Positions 34,450 through 47,370 of a stretch of DNA of 64,000 nucleotides are shown piece by piece. Each line of letters begins with the position of its first letter. Positions within the stretch are counted from its first letter, which is position 1. The stretch is from Microcebus murinus. Its lineage: Eukaryota; Chordata; Mammalia; Primates; Cheirogaleidae. The notes beneath the pieces are model-generated. The model was not told the DNA's origin, searched no databases, and saw nothing but the letters and a program-made list of their open reading frames with translations. The position numbers and the translations under genes are program-made. Where the stretch lies: assembly GCF_040939455.1 (NCBI RefSeq), contig NC_134109.1, forward strand, positions 73,561,001 through 73,625,000. The letters run 5' to 3'.

Positions 34450-35140
34450 TCCCTTTGACCACAACTGGCTTTATGCTAATGAGGTGACACTTGAGGGGTA
34501 GGGCTAGGTAGCTTCAGTTTGGGACTGGCCACCAGAAAGAACAAGCACATGCTTAGAGGGGTGGAATTTTCCGTCTCACCCCCCCACCTCTGGGGAGGAG
34601 AGAGGTCCTGGAGATTGATTTCAATCTCAATCACCAAGAGCCAATGATGTATCAATCATGCCTACATAAGGAAACTTATATAAAAACTCTTTAACAATCA
34701 CAGCTGGGGAGTTTCCAGGTTGGTAAACACATTGATGTGCTGGGTGAGTGCTAAACTTTGTGCCCTCCTACATCCATACGTTTCCTTACGTGTTTCCTTC
34801 GTTTGGATGTCCTTGAGTTGTATCTACTCTCATAAACTGATAATTGCAAATAAAGTGCTTTCTTGAAATCTATGAGTTGTTCTAGTAAATTATCAAACTT
34901 GAGAAGGAGGGGTCACAGGAATCCTTGAATTTGTGGTGTGTTTGGGTAGCCTGGGCACCGGATTTGTGACTGGTGTCTGAAGTGGGAACTGTCTTATGGA
35001 ACTGAGCCCTTAAACTATGGGACCTAAATTAACTCTGAGTAGTTAGTGTCAGAGTTTAATTTGGATTGTCGAATACCCAATTGGTGTCAGAGAACTAGAG
35101 AACTGGAGAACTAGTGTGGGAAAATGACACATATTTGGTT
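34450..35140 (+). mobile_element. Solitary LTR of an old endogenous retrovirus-like element
   Basis: Contains CTGATAATTGCAAATAAAGT (polyadenylation-signal region), GTTCTAGTAAATTATCAAAC, GTGACTGGTGTCTGAAGTGG, ACTGAGCCCTTAAAC and AATTGGTGTCAGAGAACT. Same family as the reverse-oriented copy at 30300-30970. No gag, pol or env remnants are seen beside it. The borders are approximate. Confidence 0.7.
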
Positions 35141-35839
35141 ACAGAAAAAACAAAACAAAACATAAATAGGATAAGGGTCTTTAATGTCACAGCCTAAGCT
35201 TCAGTGAAAATGTCTGCGTTCACCCTATCAATACTCTTTATGATTTTACAGACTTACAGTCCCACAAGCCTTCATATCTCTCAAATAATTGTTTAATTAT
35301 CATAGCTCAATTAAATTTCATGTACCAAATCAAATTTAATATTGGGCTTGGGGAAAGAGTGAATTACATAGAAAATTTCTGCCATTACATGATTTAACTT
35401 GCCTAATTATAACATTAAAGCCTTTCAATCCTTGAAGTTCTGTAGAGCAGGGGGGATGATGGTGAGCTCAGGCCCGCCCAGCAGAGCATGTGACCATCAC
35501 CCCAGGGAGTGACTGACAGCAGAAAAGGTCTGAAGGTGAGGGATGGGGAGAGAATGGGAATTTGGGGCAACCATCCTGAAGGACTGAACTTAGGCAAGAA
35601 GTCTTGAGAGGAGGGAACAGCAGCTTTGGGTAAGTTCATTGTGTTGTGCTCTTTCCTATCTCCTGTAACTGATGCCCGAATGTTAGAATAGAGGCATGCA
35701 CCATGAGGTGTCTCCCAAAGCCTCCCAACTCTTCCTACTTTGGGCCTATACCTGGCAGCTGAATTTGACTGGAGAAAAAACCAACCTGCTGGGGGGTCTC
35801 ACTTTGAATTCATGACCACAGATGTCAAGCAGGGCTCTT

Positions 35840-37965
35840 AATGCTGCCCGGTGAGCAGCCTGCACTTCCCTGCTGCATCTACTCCTCCAGTCTTCCTGGC
35901 AACCACTGCATACCTTCTCTGTTTATTCCTCAAACCTCCAACACCTTCTTCAGCTCATGGTCTTACTTCCTACTTCACTGAGAAAATGGAAGCAACCAAA
36001 AAAGGACTCCTGCAGACTCCCATCTATCTATCTACGTCTGGATGCAAGTATGTGTGTCTAGATATATGCACCTACCAACATCACCACCCGTGTCTCTGCC
36101 TTCCTGCCTGTTGCTGCAGATGAACTGCCTAAAACTCCCCCTGGCCTGGTTGAGGACACTGCTTTAGAGATTCTCTCCTTACATGATCACATTTCCCTCT
36201 CTGCTGGATCATTCCCATCAGCAAAGAAATAACTGACAAGTCTCACGTCTTAAAAATGCCTCTCTTGGCCATACTTCTGCCTCTAGCTAGTGGCCTATTT
36301 CTCTGTTCCTGTTTATAGTAAAATTTGAACAAGTTGCCTGTATTGCTGTCTCCAAGTCCTTTCTCCCACTCATCTACCTCACTCCAAAGGGGCTTTCATC
36401 TCCAGTGCTCCACCAAAACTGCTCTTATCAAGGTCACCAATGACTTCCATGCTGCTTAATCTCATGTCCTGGCCTAGGTTCTCATCTTATCTACCAGCCG
36501 CATTTGAAATGACTGGTCATTCTTTCCTACTGGAAGCCCTTTGTGAAGTTGGTAACCAGGACGCCACATTCTGCTGGTTTCCCTCCTGTGTCACTGGCTG
36601 CTCTCTCTCGGCCCCATTTGCTGTTCCTCTTCCTCTGCCTGACCCTTTTGTGTTGGGGAGCACAAGGGATCAGTTCTTGGAACGCTCCCTCGCTCCCTTG
36701 TCTCATCCAGCCTCGGAGTCCTTAAAGACTACATCATTAATGTGCTGATGACTCCAAAATTCAAATGTCTTACACCAGACCTTTCTCCTCTGGACTCTTA
36801 CATTCAACTGCCCACTCAACATTTTCATTTTTATATTGAATAGGCAACTAAAGTTAACAAGTCTGAAAGTGACCTCCTGATCTTCCCCTCAAAAACAAAA
36901 AAATTACTTTACCCACAATCTTCCTCAACTCAATTGCTAGAAACTCCATGTTTCCATTTGCTCATGGAGAACCCCTGGAGTCATCTTTAACTCTCCTCTT
37001 TTCTCTCATCCACAATCTGGGCATTCCAAGGGCTCTACTTTCAAAACAGACCCACAGTCTGATAACTTCTGTCAACCTTCACTGCCACCACCGTGGCTTG
37101 GACCACCACCAATTTTTTTTTTTTAATTATGGTAAAGTGCATATAACATAAAATTTGTCACGAGTGATGTTTAGTACATTCACAGTGGTGTGCAGCCACT
37201 CTCACTATCTCATTCTAGAACATCATCATCACCCAAAAAAGAAATACCCCATTCCCACTAAGCAGTCCCTCCCCATTACTGCCTCCCTCCAGCCCCTGGC
37301 AGGCTAATCTGCTTTCTGTCTCTGTGGATCACCATCAACTCTGGTCTGGATCTTCGGAGCCTTCCACTGGTCTTCTCATTTCCTTATTTGCACCCTCCTG
37401 CCCTCGATTCGGTGCTCAAAGAGTAAATGAGATCACATCATGGATTTGCTCAAAACCTCCACTGGCTTCTTCTTTCTCTCAAGGTAAAAGCAGAGTCCTC
37501 ATAGTGGCCTCCAAGGCCTGCACCCTTGGCCCCAAGCTGCCTCTCCAATGTCCCCTACTGCTCTCCCCTTCCTCACTCTGTTCCAGCGACACTGGCCTCC
37601 TTGGCATCTTGAACATCTCAAACACACTCCTTCCTCAGGGCTTGCACCAGACTTTTCCTCTTCCTGAAACACCCTTGCCCAAGACCTTTATGGTTCCCAA
37701 CATCACTTCCTTCAGGTCTTTGCTCAAATGTTGTTTTCTCAGTGACATTTAAAAAACTGCAACTCCACCCCACCTGGCACTCCTAATTCCTCTCACCCTG
37801 CTCTGTATAATGTACTTATATGTGCTGTTTATTGTCTATGCTCCCCTACCCCTGGAATGAAAGCTCCCTGGGCCAGAGAGCATTGTCTTTTCTGTTCTTT
37901 CCTACTGCCCAGTGCCTAGATCAGTGCCTGGCACACAGTCAAGCAGTACTGGTTGAACAGATCTG
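35840..37965 (+). mobile_element. L2 (LINE-2), 3' portion
   Basis: Follows the L2 order on the + strand: AAGGTCACCAATGACTTCC, GATGACTCCAAAATTCAAA, CTCCTGATCTTCCCCTCA, GGAGTCATCTTTAACTC, CACTGGCTTCTTCTTTC, TTCAGGTCTTTGCTCAAATG and the end CAGTGCCTGGCACACAGT. About 2 kb is unusually long for an L2 remnant. The encoded reverse transcriptase frame is broken throughout. It is interrupted at 37112-37328. Confidence 0.85.
37112..37328 (+). mobile_element. Old L1-type 3' fragment inserted in L2
   Basis: Interrupts the L2 between GACCACCACCA and TCACCATCAACTCTGG. It contains AACATAAAATTTGTCACGAG, GTACATTCACAGTGGTGTGC and CTCCAGCCCCTGGCAGGC, phrases of an old L1 3' region as I remember it. The family call is tentative. 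Confidence 0.5.
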
Positions 37966-38266
37966 GGAGTGAACAGCAGAGAGGCAGAAGTGGGTCAACT
38001 CCTACCCTTATTTAACCAACTCCTTCTGCCTTGTGGTAGCAAGGATGGAGGGGGTGGCCACACACCACAGAGAATCACTGATCAATGATGGCATTACCCA
38101 GAGGTCCAACACAGGAACTACTGGTGGTGGGAAGGGGACAGACGGCAGCAGTTATCACCTCCCTTCATCTCACCATTAACACAACCCAGCACCATCTTTC
38201 CATCCTATTCTGTTGCCCCAATTAGCCCCAGAGAGGGGCAGACGGCCCCCCAGAGTCCCCCCACAC

Positions 38267-38507
38267 CTGCTGTTGTCCACATAGCGGATCAATATGGGGT
38301 AGAAGGCGTAGAGATCCCTGCAGAGGACCGCGAACTCGTCCAGGATGAGGAGCTCCGCCTCCTGGGTGTCCCCTCTGCCGTCGGCTTTCAGCTGCTCCTC
38401 CTCCTGCACAGTCTTGATGGCCTTTTTCTTCAGCTTCTCCAGAGTCGGGATGAAGTGGCTTCTCAGCAGGTCAGGCCTGGCTTTGCTGATGATCGGCTGG
38501 GCGTACA
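38267..38507 (-). CDS. RYR3: RYR3 window exon 8 (241 bp)
   Basis: Encodes [58 protein letters not shown] and [19 protein letters not shown]. The charged [12 protein letters not shown] stretch is the RYR3 version of a paralogue-variable loop and supports RYR3 over RYR1 and RYR2. The donor GTGTGG is non-consensus after position 2. An 8.9-kb intron follows, the longest in the window. Confidence 0.97.
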
Positions 38508-40906
38508 CTGCGTTTGCAAACAAAGGGCCTCCCTCTCACTCCCGTATCGTGACAATTGATGAAAATGAAAGAAGTGGCCCTGAAAAGTGAGGCTGTGGAA
38601 AGCCATCAACTCAGGATGGCACCTGCCTCTTGTATCCCCTCCCTGATCTTCCCCTTGGCACTTCCCTCTCATAAAGCCGCTTTGGGGCTTGGGGGGCCAG
38701 GACCACTATGGAAGCAGGTCCCCAGTTTCCCCTCTGCTCCTCCAGGCCACGGGGAGGCCACCCCTGAACTCCTCATGCACGGCCCGGGCCACGCCTCTTA
38801 GCTCTTCCTAACGGGCTATCTTGGATCATTTTAGTGCATTCATGTTGGTTTGGGCTCACTAGCTAGATTTTAAAATCTCTGAAGGGAGCATTTCATTCAT
38901 GATAACCAGTAAGAAGTGTGCTGAGACAAGGGTAGGCACTCAAGATATGCTTTCTGGTTATTTTTTAGAAAAATCTATTGTTAAAAGCACATTGACCCAA
39001 GCACTGTTCTCAGCCCTCAATACTTGAGAACTGCCAACCCACTTCCTGGAAGCTTCTCTGGGTCCTGAGGGAGGCAGATAACGCTCCCATCAGCTATAAA
39101 TGAATGGAGAGAGGCTGGGCTGGTCACTAGAAGTCGAAAAGCAGCAATAAACAATCAGCAGGGCTATGATTTTGGCCTCTGTGAAGAGAATGATAAAACC
39201 CTACATGTCTTACCCTATTTCTTATACCCTATTGATTAGAAATTTGTTATCCTATTATGAAGTAGACCAATGGAATAGCATATCTTTTCTAAAGATCAAA
39301 ATCAGAGTAATCGTAAGAAAAAAAATAAGTGAAATAAAATGAGTAAGAGTCATGAACCATCGACAGTGTACACTGAAATGTGTATTTCAGTTTCTTTAGC
39401 TTAGGGCAATTCAATTCGAAGGCCCTACATTCCAGCAATTTTTCTTTTTAATCTTAATTTCCCTTATTATTTGCTTTTATAAAAAAGACAGTTTTAGAAA
39501 GAAAAGGTCAAGGGAGCTTTCTGATGAAATGCATTCACCAAGAAGTTGTGACTTGTTAGCTTTCACGGAGATCTGCTTTGAATATACAATTAGAATGGCT
39601 AAACTTGATGTGGGCGATTTGGGATTACTATTTAAAATTGGCTTTGTTTAGTTCCCAGGAATTAAGTGGCCTGACGGAATGAGATCTGGGATTCACCTGT
39701 GGAATAACAGGCCAAAGTCTGTTTCCATCGGTGCCCCACATGCTGTGACATTTTTCTTCTCTGCACCCCTAGGGAGGTAAGGGAGCCGATTTTTGATCTC
39801 CTTCCTTTCCTTAATCAAATTCCTTTGATTAGCTCCTAAATTAGAGCTCATCAAAACATTGCCTTATGGTTAAGAACATTTTAGAGCTAATGGGTACGAG
39901 AGGAATACCAATTCTATTTACTGCTTTGTCCACACCTATGTCATTTAGCAGCCATCAGCACCCAAAATATTTATAATTTTGATCTCAGTTCATTTCTGAG
40001 ACAGGAAGGGGGCAGGAACTTTTTTCCCTTTGTCTTGTGGAATGATATCTATTCATTTATTCAGGAAAGTAAATATCCGGTGTTGGGTTAACAGTTGCTG
40101 TTAGCTCAGCCATTGCATTTCATGGTCTAGGATATTATGTGGGTGAAGCTGTTACCAGTGGAATCTACCATCTAAATTGTAGGTCCACCAAAAGCAATGA
40201 GTTTGTCTTAGCCTCTGTCTCCTTGGAGTCTAGTATGACACTAAATACCTGTGGTTTCCTGACTGTGAAAATCATGGTTATTCATTTTCTAAGCCTATCT
40301 TTTTTTTTTGAGGTTGCTTCAAAAACAGAAAATTGGCTAAAAACATTAAGAATCTACTACATGCAAGGAATTTGAGAGGGATATAAAAGAAAGAGAAAAG
40401 CAAAACCGAAGTGCTGCTACCATGAGCCTACACGAGAGAGTGTCTTAGAAAGCATACAGTGAAATACAAATGCAGAGTGGCATTAAGAAGCAGTACAGCC
40501 CAGATGAGGGCGCGTTTTAAACATGTGGAAAACACACAGGATTACTTACCAAGAAAATTATGGACAATTATTACTGTAAGAGCAAATGAGATTCTTAAGT
40601 ACCAAAAACAAATAAAGCAATGCTCAGTGGACTCGAGTGGTGTTTATTAAGAAGGGCCCCTAGACATTTGAGGGGCCTGGATTGGTACGGGCGTAGGCGG
40701 GACCATCTGCTCCAGGAAGCTTTTCTAGGGAATACATCCACTTTTTCCTGTTAAGAACTGGGGTGGGGTTGGGGTGGGAGTGGGGAGGTCTAAATATAGA
40801 ATGGACATTACTCAACACCATCATGGAATTAACAACAGAGATGAAAAGAGAACCCAGCTCTCTTGGTCCCTGGCCGGGGCGACCGGGGAGAAAAGGGACC
40901 TGGTAC
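38508..40906. other. Intron 7
   Basis: 2.4-kb intron. About 38840-38960 looks like a degraded L2/MIR 3' end (AAAATCTCTGAAGGGAGCA, GGTAGGCACTCAAGATATG). The rest is unremarkable AT-rich sequence. Confidence 0.5.
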
Positions 40907-41227
40907 CTGCGATGCGCTTCATCCAGGAGGCTTCCTCGATGCCCAAGTTGTTGTTGATGATCTTCAAGATGTCGCCCAGGATGAGACTGAGGTGTTCAGA
41001 GGTGACTTTGGTGCAGCAGGGCCCCATGCTGGGGGGCAGGTTCTCGGGCCCCCGCTCCCACCAGTAGGACAGGTAGTTGCAGATCATGGGCAAGACCACC
41101 TCGATGACGTGTGGCATCTCCATGTACCTGGCCCCTGACTCAGCCAGGTCATTGATTTCCTTCATCAGGTCTTCCAGCTGGGGGATGTCAGGACACATCT
41201 CTTCCACCGTGTCCGGCATCCCCATAA
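40907..41227 (-). CDS. RYR3: RYR3 window exon 7 (321 bp, longest here)
   Basis: About 107 residues: [72 protein letters not shown] and [15 protein letters not shown]. The motifs MPHVIE, WWERGPE and NNLGI are RyR hallmarks of the late bridging solenoid. The acceptor follows GGTCAG; the donor GTACCA is weak. The opposite strand is also open for over 80 codons, but that is a shadow of this GC-rich exon. Confidence 0.97.
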
Positions 41228-43587
41228 CTGACCAAGTGGGCACAGAAAGAATAAAGGGACAGCAATTCAAAAGCACAATGGGTGCCAAGCTTCTCTCCCT
41301 CTGCCCCACCCTTCTTTTGGTCTTTAGATATAAATTTCCAGAGCCTCATAGGAACAAGCATGGATGCTGAGTAGCTTTTGCCCTCCAGCTGCCTACAGAC
41401 TGTAGCTTCCAGAGGCTGTGTTATCTTCCTAGATGTCATACTGAGGTTGAAACATTTAAACCTATGGTTAAAAAGCACAACAGGACATGGTGGAGGGATA
41501 AGACTTCTATGTGATAAAGCCAGTCTCTTAGCTTCTCCTTTTTTGGCCTAACTGCCTAGGCTCTAGTGTGGCCACTGCAGGAAGGGCAGTGATCACCGGG
41601 GGAAAAGCAACTGATCAGTGTTCGGTTGCCAAGTCTTAGTTCAAACACCTGGATCACATCTGTACTGTTTAGAAAAGGAAAAAGGAAATCCCCTTATCAA
41701 ATATTCCTTCAGCTGGACCAGAGACAATACTTTCTGTCCAACTGAAATTTGGGAAGAAAAAAATCGTACATGTGTTGATTTATGGCTTCACAATAGAAAT
41801 TACGGGTGATTGGAGGTGACTTAATTGACTTCCAGCAAATCACTTAAACTTTTATGTTACTGAAGGCTTATTTACAAGGAATAGTGAATTAGCCCTATCT
41901 TTTCCTCATTCTGGATGATTGAGGTCACTTCACTGGACAAGGGCAGACGGGATGAAAGGGCAACAGACAGGGTTCAACATTATTAAACCAGGGAAGGTTG
42001 TCAGATACAAGAATTGGAAACAGAAGAAGTCAACGCTCCCCCTATGGTAGAGAACATCCTTTTTTGCAAGACAGAAGGAAGACTGGAAGCACCCTGAGGT
42101 TCCTGACAGGTGAAAAGATAACAAGGGCTCTGAGTGGAGGGCTGGGAGACAGTTCTGAATAAGAACCACAAGCCCAAAGCTTTGTATACACGTCCGTTGA
42201 GGGAACTGCTCCCTACACAATCTGTGCCCACGAAGCAGATCATGTGCATACTTCATCCTCAGACCAAACTTCTCAAACTGGGGCTAAAGCATCAAGCACC
42301 AAAGAAGCTAGGCTGTCCATGATGCTACAGGAAAAATGTGGAGAGTTTTCTTGGAATATCAGCATCACTGGAAGATTTGAGAAACTTATTTTTGACATTA
42401 GGAATAAAATGCAAAGTTCTTATCAATTCCAGAGATAAAGCAGGAGACTTCAAATAAAATGTTATGTTTGGTGAATTGGGTTATGTCTGCAGGTTCCCCT
42501 TTACCATTAGAGTCACTGCTGGCTTAAGCTTCTCTTCTCTATGGATTTTAGATCCATAGGCATTGAAGGTTTAATAAATAAAAGAGGCTGAACAAAATTC
42601 CTTGGCCTTTAGGAATACTGGCCAATTGAAAAGGTCTGTTTTGATGTCTCTCGTGGTTGTAATGCTGGGAGCAGAGAGAATAATCCTGGCTATCTTGGAC
42701 AGAATGAATCTGCAGCTGAGACAAGTGGTTCCACTGGGATGGAATGTGCAGTTGCAAAGCAATGGACCCAGAGCAGCCTCTGTGCTATGGAACAGGCCCA
42801 GTGAAGTCCTATCGCTTTTACCCTAGTGATGACTTTCTGTTGCCTTTCGGTGGGTAGAAAGTTAAAGATCTCTTTTCCTTGGAAGTCAGGAGTGGACCAA
42901 TGTCTTTTAAAATCTAGACAATTTAGAAGGACTGATAGCATGAAAGACAAAGAACCTTGCAATCCTATGATTTACAGCAGAAGGAAATTATATTGGTCAG
43001 ATATGGTCCATTGCCAAGGTCGGTCATTTGCAAAGAACGAGTCTGTCTTGTATTTTGCAGCAGGGCAACAATAGTCATGGGAATCTGGGGAGACCATCAC
43101 AAACAAAGTAATTTTACACGTACACTCTCAGAGTAAATAGGTAAAGACAGGGAAGTCAAACTTTCTACTTTGCGGTTCTACACACAGAACAATGCCAACT
43201 GCCACAGATGCAACTGAAGTGTACAATTATTTGCCATAAGATTATAAATGAGAAGGCTCAGGTGTGTGTGTTTAAATGTCACATAGACAATATGTTATCA
43301 TGGCTGCTTTTTTTTTCCTGATTAAGAAAAACTCAGTTGCTTAAGGTTGCTGATCTGGAGTCATTATAATGACCTTTAAATGTTATTTATATGTAATTAG
43401 TCCTTGGGTGGAACAAACATTTGCTGTTTGGAAGGTGTTTTATACTTCAAATGCCACATAATAAACCCATAGAATGAACTCTACTGAGTTAGCTACCTGA
43501 ACAACAGCCTCAGCTGGGGCATATTATATAATCAGACACAAGACTAAGGGGAATCATTAGAATCATTGTCCTTCCATCCTCTAGATC

Positions 43588-43769
43588 CATGGTTCTCAAA
43601 GTGTGGTCCTCCCACCAGTAGCATCAGCATTACCTGAAAACTGGCTAAAAATGCAAATTCTCAGGCCTGCTCCAGATCTACTGAATTAGAAAATCTAGGG
43701 TTAGGGCTCAGCAGTCCTTCACAAGCCTCATAAGTGATTCTGATGCATGTTAGTGTACAAGAACCACTG
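43588..43769 (+). mobile_element. MER5A (hAT-Charlie, non-autonomous)
   Basis: Begins CATGGTTCTCAAAGTGTGG and ends GAACCACTG, the MER5A terminal repeats. Between them GCATCAGCATTACCTGAAA, AAATGCAAATTCTCAGGCC, CTACTGAATTAGAAAATCT and GTGATTCTGATGCATG follow in the MER5A order. Flanks TCTAGATC and GTTAGATC look like a decayed 8-bp target duplication. Confidence 0.85.
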
Positions 43770-45817
43770 GGTTAGATCCAGAAGTCCTATTTTTTTTTAC
43801 CTAGCAGCTCTTTTCTCAGGAAGATAGCATCAAAGAGCATCACCTCTTTGCAATACAGGCAGATGGCTTGCATTGGAATTGGGCCTCTTTTCTATTTGGT
43901 TGATTATTCTAACACGGTATGAAAGAAAAGAAAACTGGCTGGTGATAAGCTGTTTTTGATCAATCCTATATTTTGATTATGTCTGATCACTACCAGACAC
44001 AACTAAGGATTTATCTAGCTTTGAATAACTGGCACATGACAGTATTAAATCTATTCTAGGCATATCTTAATAACTTTTGGATGAGTAGGAAAATGCTCCA
44101 GAATCTTATGGATCTTATAAGGCATCAAAGATGCTAATATGAGTAACTCTGCTGGCAAAGCACCAAGTGTCGATTAATGGAGATGCCCAATTGACTAAAG
44201 CCTTGATAAATGAGTTCATACTGTATTTCTAAACCACAGGCTGACATCATTTATCACCCTAAACATTCCTTCCCTTTCTTTAGCCCTCAGGCCACCCACT
44301 TTATAATGAATGAAGTCTACCTTCTTACAGCCCAGTAAGCCATCAGTCATCCCCTGGCCCCAGATAAGCCTGGTTATCCCAGAATACATAATTATGCACA
44401 TGCCACTTTTCAAGAGGCATACACTTGTTGCTGATCAATCCAGTGATGAAAAAAAATGGGCTCAGGGCACTTGTGTACGGAGTCCCATAGTGTGTCACTA
44501 ATCGATAAAGGACTGTGTGGTCTCCAATTACAACCATGTCTCTTTTCTTCCTTTGGAGCAATGATGGATACTTTTAAAATTTATGTATTAAATCAATACA
44601 AAGGTATATAAAATGAGAAGGAATGTTTTTCAAAAGCACTGGGGAAGGAGAACAGTGGAAGGAAGAGCCATTCCCTTCCCTCCCAAAGCTACTCTAGGTG
44701 TTCTTCTGCCTTTGCCATATCCTCATTTTGCCCTGCTACTGTGCCTCCAGGATCTGAAAAGCAGAGGTGGTTTCTCCTTGCCAAGGTGCAGCTCTGCACG
44801 GTGTTGATATGGAGATAGAGAGACACTTGTCTCAAGTCACAGTTGGGAGTAAAATAAATGTATAGAGATCCAGGACTGTCATGACGGACCCATGTCCCTT
44901 TGGAGCTGGGGAGCAACACTTGGGCTGGCATTTGTCTGACTTCTCAACTTCATTAAAGTCTGCTGTGTTGCTCAGCTCCCACTTTTGCAGCAAGCTGTGA
45001 CTCATTTGGAATCAGGAATGGGTAGAAAAAAAAAAACAAGGTTGGAAATACATTTTTTGCTAGTCTCAATGGGGAGAAAGGGTGAGATGAGGCCAAAGAG
45101 ATTGGGGAAAGGTGAATTTACAGATTTCATATGGGACTTCAGAAAGTAGAGGTGCCTTGGCAATGTTTCTCTCTTGACTAGTTCTGAGAACACTAGTCTC
45201 CACTGTATTCTAGCTCAGTAAAGGATTTTATTAGCAGCCTCATCTAAGTGGTTCTGGTGATCATGATCATTTCTGGGGCAATGCACTCCCCTTTATCAGA
45301 AGTAACAAGATGCAAACAGCAATAGATCTGCCAAGGCTTAGCACTATGCATTCCTAGATGAAAAGAACAGTAGTGGCCAAGAAAAGTGTGGCAGGAGCCC
45401 GTTTTCTCTCAGAACACTTCTCCCTTAGGATCTCATGGAGTTTGAGAAAAGGGGCTTGAACTAAATGGAACTGTTGTCCTGTCCAGCCACCTACTGGTAC
45501 TGGATATCAGTATTTTAAGAAAATACTGGTTCTGAATAGGAAGGGCTCTGGTTTAAAATTGTTTAGTATGGCCTTTTTTCTTGTTCTTAATATTGATTAG
45601 GCCCCAGTATGGTAATTTTTGCTTCAGAATACCTCAAATCATTGTAGCTATTTCTAGTTAGAGTCCAAGTTTGATTCAGGGCTTCTACTTGAAGCTCCTC
45701 TGTTCTATTCGGTTGCTCTCAGTCAGGGTCACAATCCAGATGTCAGGGCCCTCCCTTCCAGCCCCAAGAAGCAGGTTTACAACCTGCCTTGGATTTTAGT
45801 TCTAGGTTATTATAGAA

Positions 45818-46035
45818 TAGAGGATGGGAAGCTTTTTCTGTAAAGGGCCAAGTGGGAAATATTTTAGGCATTGCAGGGCAGCCTTTGCTGCCTCTTCTCA
45901 ACTCTGCCATTGTAGGGCTAAAGCAGCCACACGCAGTATATAAACAAATAGGTGTGGTTATGTTCCAATAGAACTTTATTTACAAAAATAGGCAGGCAGC
46001 TAGATTTGCCCTGTGGCCATAGTTAGTGACTCCCG
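45818..46035 (+). mobile_element. Non-autonomous hAT-Charlie element (MER3/MER58-type)
   Basis: Contains CTTTTTCTGTAAAGGGCCAA, GAAATATTTTAGGCATTGC, TCAACTCTGCCATTGTAGGG and CCAATAGAACTTTATTTAC in family order. An exact 8-bp target duplication TTATAGAA stands at 45810-45817 and 46036-46043, as expected for hAT. The exact family label is from memory. Confidence 0.8.
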
Positions 46036-46568
46036 TTATAGAACTTAGTGAAGGAATTTCCATGTTGTATAATTTCAATCCCTTCTGATGCTTTTCTATG
46101 TCTCCTCTTCCATGAATGTGGAGAATATGCGGTCAGCATCCTTAGAAACACAGCCTCTCTGTGGACTTGAAGAGTATAATTAGGTTATTAGTGTGGATGT
46201 GCCTCTTCTGTTGCCATTCTAGAGAGGGGCTGCAAAAAATAGTCACATCTGAAGGTGCAAAAGGGAGAGACCCAGGGCAGACAAGAGATCTTCAGGTCTT
46301 AGGATGGAAGGGATTTAGAAATCAACTACACTATTTCCCCATTTTATAGAGGAGAAAAGCAAAGCCTAATGACTGCAAAGTCTTGCCTGTGCACATTTCT
46401 CCAATAAAATGGAGATAAACCTAGTTACTAACTCTGACCCCCTGGGCCCCTCAGACCATGTAGAACAACAGTGCTGCAGGGCTGCTGCTCCCTGTCTGAG
46501 TGGCCTTCCCAGCTGCAGTCTTCTCAGCACATGAAATGGGTTGATGACCACTGTGGGAAGATACTTAC

Positions 46569-46699
46569 TAGACCTCTCCCTGGGGGTTTTGGTGTTGAAG
46601 ACTGAGAGCGGATTGTAGCGGTTAAGGGTGGGCTCCAGGAACGCCACTGGTATGGCAGCTGCCAGTGAGGCCAGGCATTCTCCAAGGGCAGGACGTTGC
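46569..46699 (-). CDS. RYR3: RYR3 window exon 6 (131 bp)
   Basis: Encodes [20 protein letters not shown], then [19 protein letters not shown] and RERS. The PRER motif closes this part of the bridging solenoid in all RyRs. Acceptor TTTCCAG, donor GTAAGT. One A of an Ile codon is left for the next exon. Confidence 0.97.
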
Positions 46700-47178
46700 C
46701 TGGAAACAAAGAAATCCATTTAGAAGTGTTACTACCCATGTGCTGGCCCCATGCATTGCAGACCGGTCCCCTTACCCAGGATCCCTCAGGTCACTTCCCC
46801 ATAAATTAATCCACTGGACATCCCTTGGCGCAGCAAGGTTGCACACACTTCTCCAGCCCCTCATCTTTCTCCAGACACTGACCAATGGTTAACAATGGCC
46901 TCACTACTTGGAAGCTAGCTCTTAACTGACTAAGGTGATCTAATACACTATGTAGCTTTGCCCCTCTCCTCTAGCACATCTGAGAGCAAGTTCTCGTATC
47001 CAGATTGATATTGAGCCTCCTTGTTCTCAAGATGCTTTGAAATCTTCAGTGTAATTTCTGTGTCTATTCTCTATCCATGGAACCTATGTTCACTAGTTGG
47101 AACAGTAGATAATAGGCCAAAGCACTAAGGAGACACAAGATAAAGACCTGACTTGCAACAGAGACAACAGGTCTTAAG

Positions 47179-47370
47179 CAGGGGTCCTCAAACTTTTTAA
47201 ATGGGAGGCCAGTTCACTGTCCCTCAGACCGTTGGAGAGTGCGCACTGTGGACCCAGAAAGAGTCGGCTGCTAAGCAGGACAGGGAGCTGTGGCAAAAAC
47301 ACCCGGTGGGCCAGATAAATGTCCTAGGCGGGCGGCATGTGGCCTGCAGGCTATAGTTTGAGGACCCCTA
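47179..47370. mobile_element. Short hAT miniature element
   Basis: Terminal inverted repeats CAGGGGTCCTCAAAC and GTTTGAGGACCCCTA are almost perfect. Inside are GGCCAGTTCACTGTCCCTCA and GGCGGGCGGCATGTGGCCTG, phrases typical of a widespread hAT non-autonomous family. The 8-bp flanks GTCTTAAG and TCCTAAAG are only partly alike. No coding capacity. Confidence 0.75.

Larger units (their letters stand above)
29406..38266. other. Intron 8, longest intron
   Basis: 8.9-kb intron with two related LTRs in opposite orientation, an unnamed dispersed repeat, a TG microsatellite and a 2.1-kb L2 with an insertion. Positions 29406-30290 and 31860-33980 contain no feature I can name. Confidence 0.6.
41228..46568. 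other. Intron 6
   Basis: 5.3-kb intron with two non-autonomous hAT elements (43588-43769 and 45818-46035). Positions 41300-43570 and 43780-45800 contain no feature I can name. Around 46330-46390 an MIR-like CCCCATTTTATAGAGGAGAAA is seen. Confidence 0.55.

Noticed and set aside
40863..41138. 91-codon open frame on the + strand
   Set aside because: Shadow of the GC-rich 321-bp RYR3 exon on the other strand.
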